From positions 1-43,638 of the forward strand of contig CAMOLA010000010.1 in the NCBI GenBank assembly GCA_946618265.1: a stretch of DNA of 43,638 nt. Reading direction: 5' to 3'. The translations under genes were made by a program, and so were the position numbers. This stretch comes from an uncultured Eggerthellaceae bacterium. GTDB taxonomy: Bacteria; Actinomycetota; Coriobacteriia; Coriobacteriales; Eggerthellaceae. The notes below the pieces were generated by a model. The model saw only the letters and a program-made list of their open reading frames with translations, made no database searches and was not told the DNA's origin. Of the stretch, positions 41,879-43,638 are shown one piece after another. Positions within the stretch are counted from its first letter, which is position 1, and the number at the start of each line of letters is the position of its first letter.

Positions 41879-42133
41879 TGTATCTTATTGTTAAACGGTG
41901 CGAGCACTGATCATTCAGGAAGACGGACCCTGCAACTCGTCCGCCCAAACGGAATCGCGACGCCATCCGCAAGGTGAAGGTGATCGAAGGCGGTGCCGAG
42001 AACAACTGGCAAAGTGGTGAGTGTTTGCAAATTTGCTTGCAAAAACCGTTTGCAATGTCATCACTGAAAAGAAGCAGCCCAGTACAGTGCATCGGGCTGA
42101 TTCATATTACGGGGCTGTATTCTTCGGTCAGGG

Positions 42134-42283
42134 CTAGTTCTTCGCGTAGGGCGCGCCCCAAACTTCAATCCAACGACGCTGCATGTCGTCGAGACGCGGC
42201 TCCCCCGAGCCGGGTTTCTCGTACCTGCTGCACGAGTTGATGAACGAAACGGATGCTTTTTTAAAACTCTTAGCAAAAGACAT
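42134..42283 (-). CDS. Small hypothetical protein (49 residues)
   Basis: From ATG 42283: MSFAKSFKKASVSFINSCSR then YEKPGSGEPRLDDMQRRWIEVWGAPYAKN and a stop. An AAAGGA lies about 11 nt upstream. The basic N-terminus and Trp-containing tail read as genuine coding sequence, but the protein could equally be the remnant of a longer one; no family is recognised. GC is moderate. Confidence 0.4.
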   Translation of the reverse strand: MSFAKSFKKASVSFINSCSRYEKPGSGEPRLDDMQRRWIEVWGAPYAKN

Positions 42284-42559
42284 GTGCTTAACGATCCTTT
42301 CAAAACTACCGCTCGCCGGCGATATTAGCACAAATCTTTGCACTTTTTCCGTTTACCGACAATTACTACACGCATACCGATGCGCAAACTGCAACACATG
42401 CTAAATGGAAGACCTCTTTCTGTCATCTGGAAAAGGTGGCTTCACCGAAGAGCATCCCAGCATCATGGTCGGTACATACAGCTGGCTTTAGCCGACCGCG
42501 CGCATGAGGATGCTCTAGCTCGCTGCACCTCATGCCGCGCACGCCTAGCAGCGGATGAG

Positions 42560-42644
42560 CAGCGGCCGGATTCGCGGACCGCAGGGTTGCAAGATCCTCC
42601 TGGTCCTCGATTCTCTCGAATACGGCATCGCGAATGAAATCGGA
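42560..42644 (-). pseudogene. Ribbon-helix-helix antitoxin fragment (DUF6290-like)
   Basis: The minus strand reads SDFIRDAVFERIEDQEDLAT LRSAN. This is the helix-2/tail part of RHH antitoxins of the RelB/DUF6290 type (SxFIRxAxLExIEDExDLxxx). The N-terminal strand that should precede SDFIR is absent; in its place the minus strand reads ATTTGGGGACAGTCC (half of the ATTTGGGGAC palindrome, plus positions 42645-42662). Hence a gene remnant truncated at a REP half-site. Downstream the frame continues without a recognisable toxin. Confidence 0.55.
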
Positions 42645-43310
42645 TAGGACTGTCCCCAAATTACAAAAGCGGCGGGAAGAAGTCATTTCACGCTGGAGCG
42701 AGCATCATCGACGGATCCTGCGTGAGCGGAAAGGTTTCCGCGAGCTCGAAAAACAGGGGCAGCTACGTGGGCGGCATCCTCGGGGCGACGCATGAGTATC
42801 CAATCATCGTGAACTGCTTCTCCGACGCAGAAGTGTTTGCAAAGGTGGAGAACGACGACTACATCGCCCGGGCGGGCGGAATCGCCGGCTACACGATAGA
42901 AAGCGAAATCGCCAACTGCGCATTCGCCGGCATAACGACGGCCAGCACTACGGCGAGCAGCGGCAAAGACGGCAGCGCCGTATGCGGCGGAATCGTGGCT
43001 TACATCGCCTCTGAAACGGAGCTCTACAACGTGTATTCCACAGGCGAAGCCATACTGCTGTCCAGGGCAGACCAGGTTGCAAGCGCCGGCATCATCGGAG
43101 GTTCGGAAAACGCTGGGGAAGGCAGCATGATCTATTACGCAACAGACGCCATCGTGAAGGTTAAAACCGAAGATGCGGATACTGTTGCGTTCGGGTACAT
43201 CAACCCGAATATCTACAGAGATTTTAAGGGTCAAAGTGAAGGCAGCAGGCAATGCCAACTTCGAGCCGTCTGCCCAGAAAACGGCGACATTCAAAGTCAA
43301 AGTCAAGTAG
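42634..43310 (+). pseudogene. Surface adhesin fragment: GLUG-like repeats with frameshifted Ig-like tail
   Basis: Frame A is open from 42634 and shows GLUG-type repeats: YVGGILGATHEYPIIVNCFS, ARAGGIAGYTIESEIANCAF, VCGGIVAYIASETELYNVYS, ASAGIIGGSENAGEGSMIYY. It then loses similarity at about 43225. From 43230 a different frame encodes VKVKAAGNANFEPSAQKTAT FKVKVK and stops at 43310, the typical C-terminal end of bacterial Ig-like/YDG-repeat surface proteins. The adhesin has therefore lost its beginning (REP half-site just before 42663) and suffered an internal deletion or frameshift. Intact proteins are over 1000 residues. Confidence 0.65.
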
Positions 43311-43480
43311 GGAAAACTCAATTCGAATCTACGCTTAAGGCATTTCCGCAAACACCCCCTGCCAAGCATACCTTTCGAAGCGAAACCCCGTTTTTACGCG
43401 GTTTGAACTAGGTTTGCCCTCTAAACCATCAACACGTTTTGACCGACTGCAAAGTTGGAAGCCATGAGCTTTCGGGCGCA

Positions 43481-43513
43481 TTTTGTCGGTCAGGGCAATG
43501 CTGACCGACAAAA
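43481..43513. repeat. Perfect 13-bp hairpin
   Basis: TTTTGTCGGTCAG and CTGACCGACAAAA around GGCAATG. GACCGAC recurs at 43440 and CCGACAAAAA follows at 43515, so it is a small repeat cluster. It may reinforce transcription termination downstream of the minus-strand RNA gene. Confidence 0.7.
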
Positions 43514-43518
43514 ACCGA

Positions 43519-43553
43519 CAAAAAAGAGCAGGCAGACAAGAATCTGACCTGCG
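43519..43553 (-). terminator. Rho-independent terminator of the RNA gene at the right edge
   Basis: On the minus strand GCAGGTCAGA, loop TTCTTG, TCTGCCTGC, then TCTTTTTTG. The stem is GC-rich with one bulge and is followed by six T. It starts 8 nt after the CCA end of the RNA gene. Confidence 0.7.
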
Positions 43554-43560
43554 GTTTTCG

Positions 43561-43638
43561 TGGTGGAGCATAGAGGGATCGAACCCCTGGCTTCATGGCT
43601 GCCAGCGGGTTAAGTCGCCCATTATAGTCAGAAGCGAT
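43561..43638 (-). other. 3' end of a tRNA-like RNA gene (tRNA or tmRNA), partial
   Basis: On the minus strand the sequence ends AGGGGTTCGATCCCTCT (five-pair T-stem with TTCGATC loop), ATGCTCC (acceptor 3' strand), A and CCA: a complete T-arm/acceptor/CCA end. The preceding 48 bases (up to the window edge) do not fold as an anticodon arm with a normal variable loop, although CTGGC/GCCAG can pair. Either this is a longer tRNA-like RNA such as tmRNA, whose 5' end lies outside the window, or only the tRNA 3' end is present, as at an integration site. The terminator that follows supports a functional transcript. The first seven acceptor bases (GGAGCAT) would be needed to decide. Confidence 0.55.

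Noticed and set aside
41775..42092. Upstream frame as N-terminal half of the dehydrogenase fragment
   Set aside because: Its translation shows no GroES-like or Rossmann motif, so it does not complete the dehydrogenase even with a frameshift.

Overview
The window looks like a chromosome segment of a high-GC anaerobic actinobacterium of the Coriobacteriia, most likely Eggerthellaceae (Eggerthella/Gordonibacter-like). The support is indirect: GC-rich flanks, many lipoproteins with Ser/Ala-rich linkers, zinc-ribbon membrane proteins, cyclophilin-like secreted proteins, an aldo/keto reductase with a ferredoxin tail, and abundant palindromic intergenic repeats. Species cannot be fixed from the sequence alone.

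Layout. (1) 1-1.7 kb: a DUF169 gene running off the left edge and a membrane-anchored sortase-like protein. (2) 2.1-9.8 kb: an AT-richer accessory stretch with a zinc-ribbon protein, a YbjQ-like protein, a zinc-ribbon/DUF4041/GIY-YIG protein, a SHOCT-domain remnant with a 171-bp MITE-like insertion behind it, a nuclease-helicase (PD-(D/E)XK plus DUF2075) coupled to a MazG-like pyrophosphohydrolase, and a NADAR protein with an extra C-terminal domain. (3) 10.2-24.1 kb: one long minus-strand operon of nine tightly packed genes that reads as an Ssp-type DNA phosphorothioation defence island. It holds a PAPS-reductase-like sulfur-activating protein with a ferredoxin domain, a DUF4007 protein, a 1196-residue P-loop ATPase, a cysteine desulfurase, a PLD-nuclease/DEAH helicase, a 56-residue protein missed by ordinary ORF cut-offs, a DndD-like SMC ATPase, and two unrecognised tail genes of 170 and 518 residues. 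(4) 24.4-33.5 kb: a repeat-dense zone with two restriction/phage-defence-like orphan genes, two secreted or membrane proteins and an isoprenylcysteine-methyltransferase-like protein, separated by several families of palindromes and by two copies of a ~205-bp long-inverted-repeat element. (5) 34-41 kb: an M4 metallopeptidase lipoprotein, a GIY-YIG/SGNH-hydrolase fusion, a ferredoxin-type aldo/keto reductase and two lipoproteins. (6) 41.4-43.6 kb: gene debris (dehydrogenase, antitoxin and adhesin fragments) and the 3' end of a tRNA-like RNA gene with its terminator, running off the right edge.

How it works together. In the main operon, the desulfurase (SspA-like) would mobilise sulfur, the PP-loop protein (SspD-like) would activate the DNA backbone or carry the sulfur, the DUF4007 protein (SspB-like) would select or nick sites, and the large ATPase (SspC-like) would drive the complex. 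The PLD-helicase, the small protein and the SMC ATPase would form the restriction arm that attacks unmodified DNA (SspFGH-like). The two tail genes are the least explained part. The neighbouring nuclease-helicase/MazG pair, the NADAR protein and the GIY-YIG protein make this a multi-system defence island.

The second notable theme is the palindrome families. At least four sequence-distinct families occur (cores GACAAAGGGGTC, GACCGAAAGGGAG, GAACGGGGGACGTGTTC and ATTTGGGGAC). Some form paired, inverted units, and two of them abut truncated antitoxin genes.
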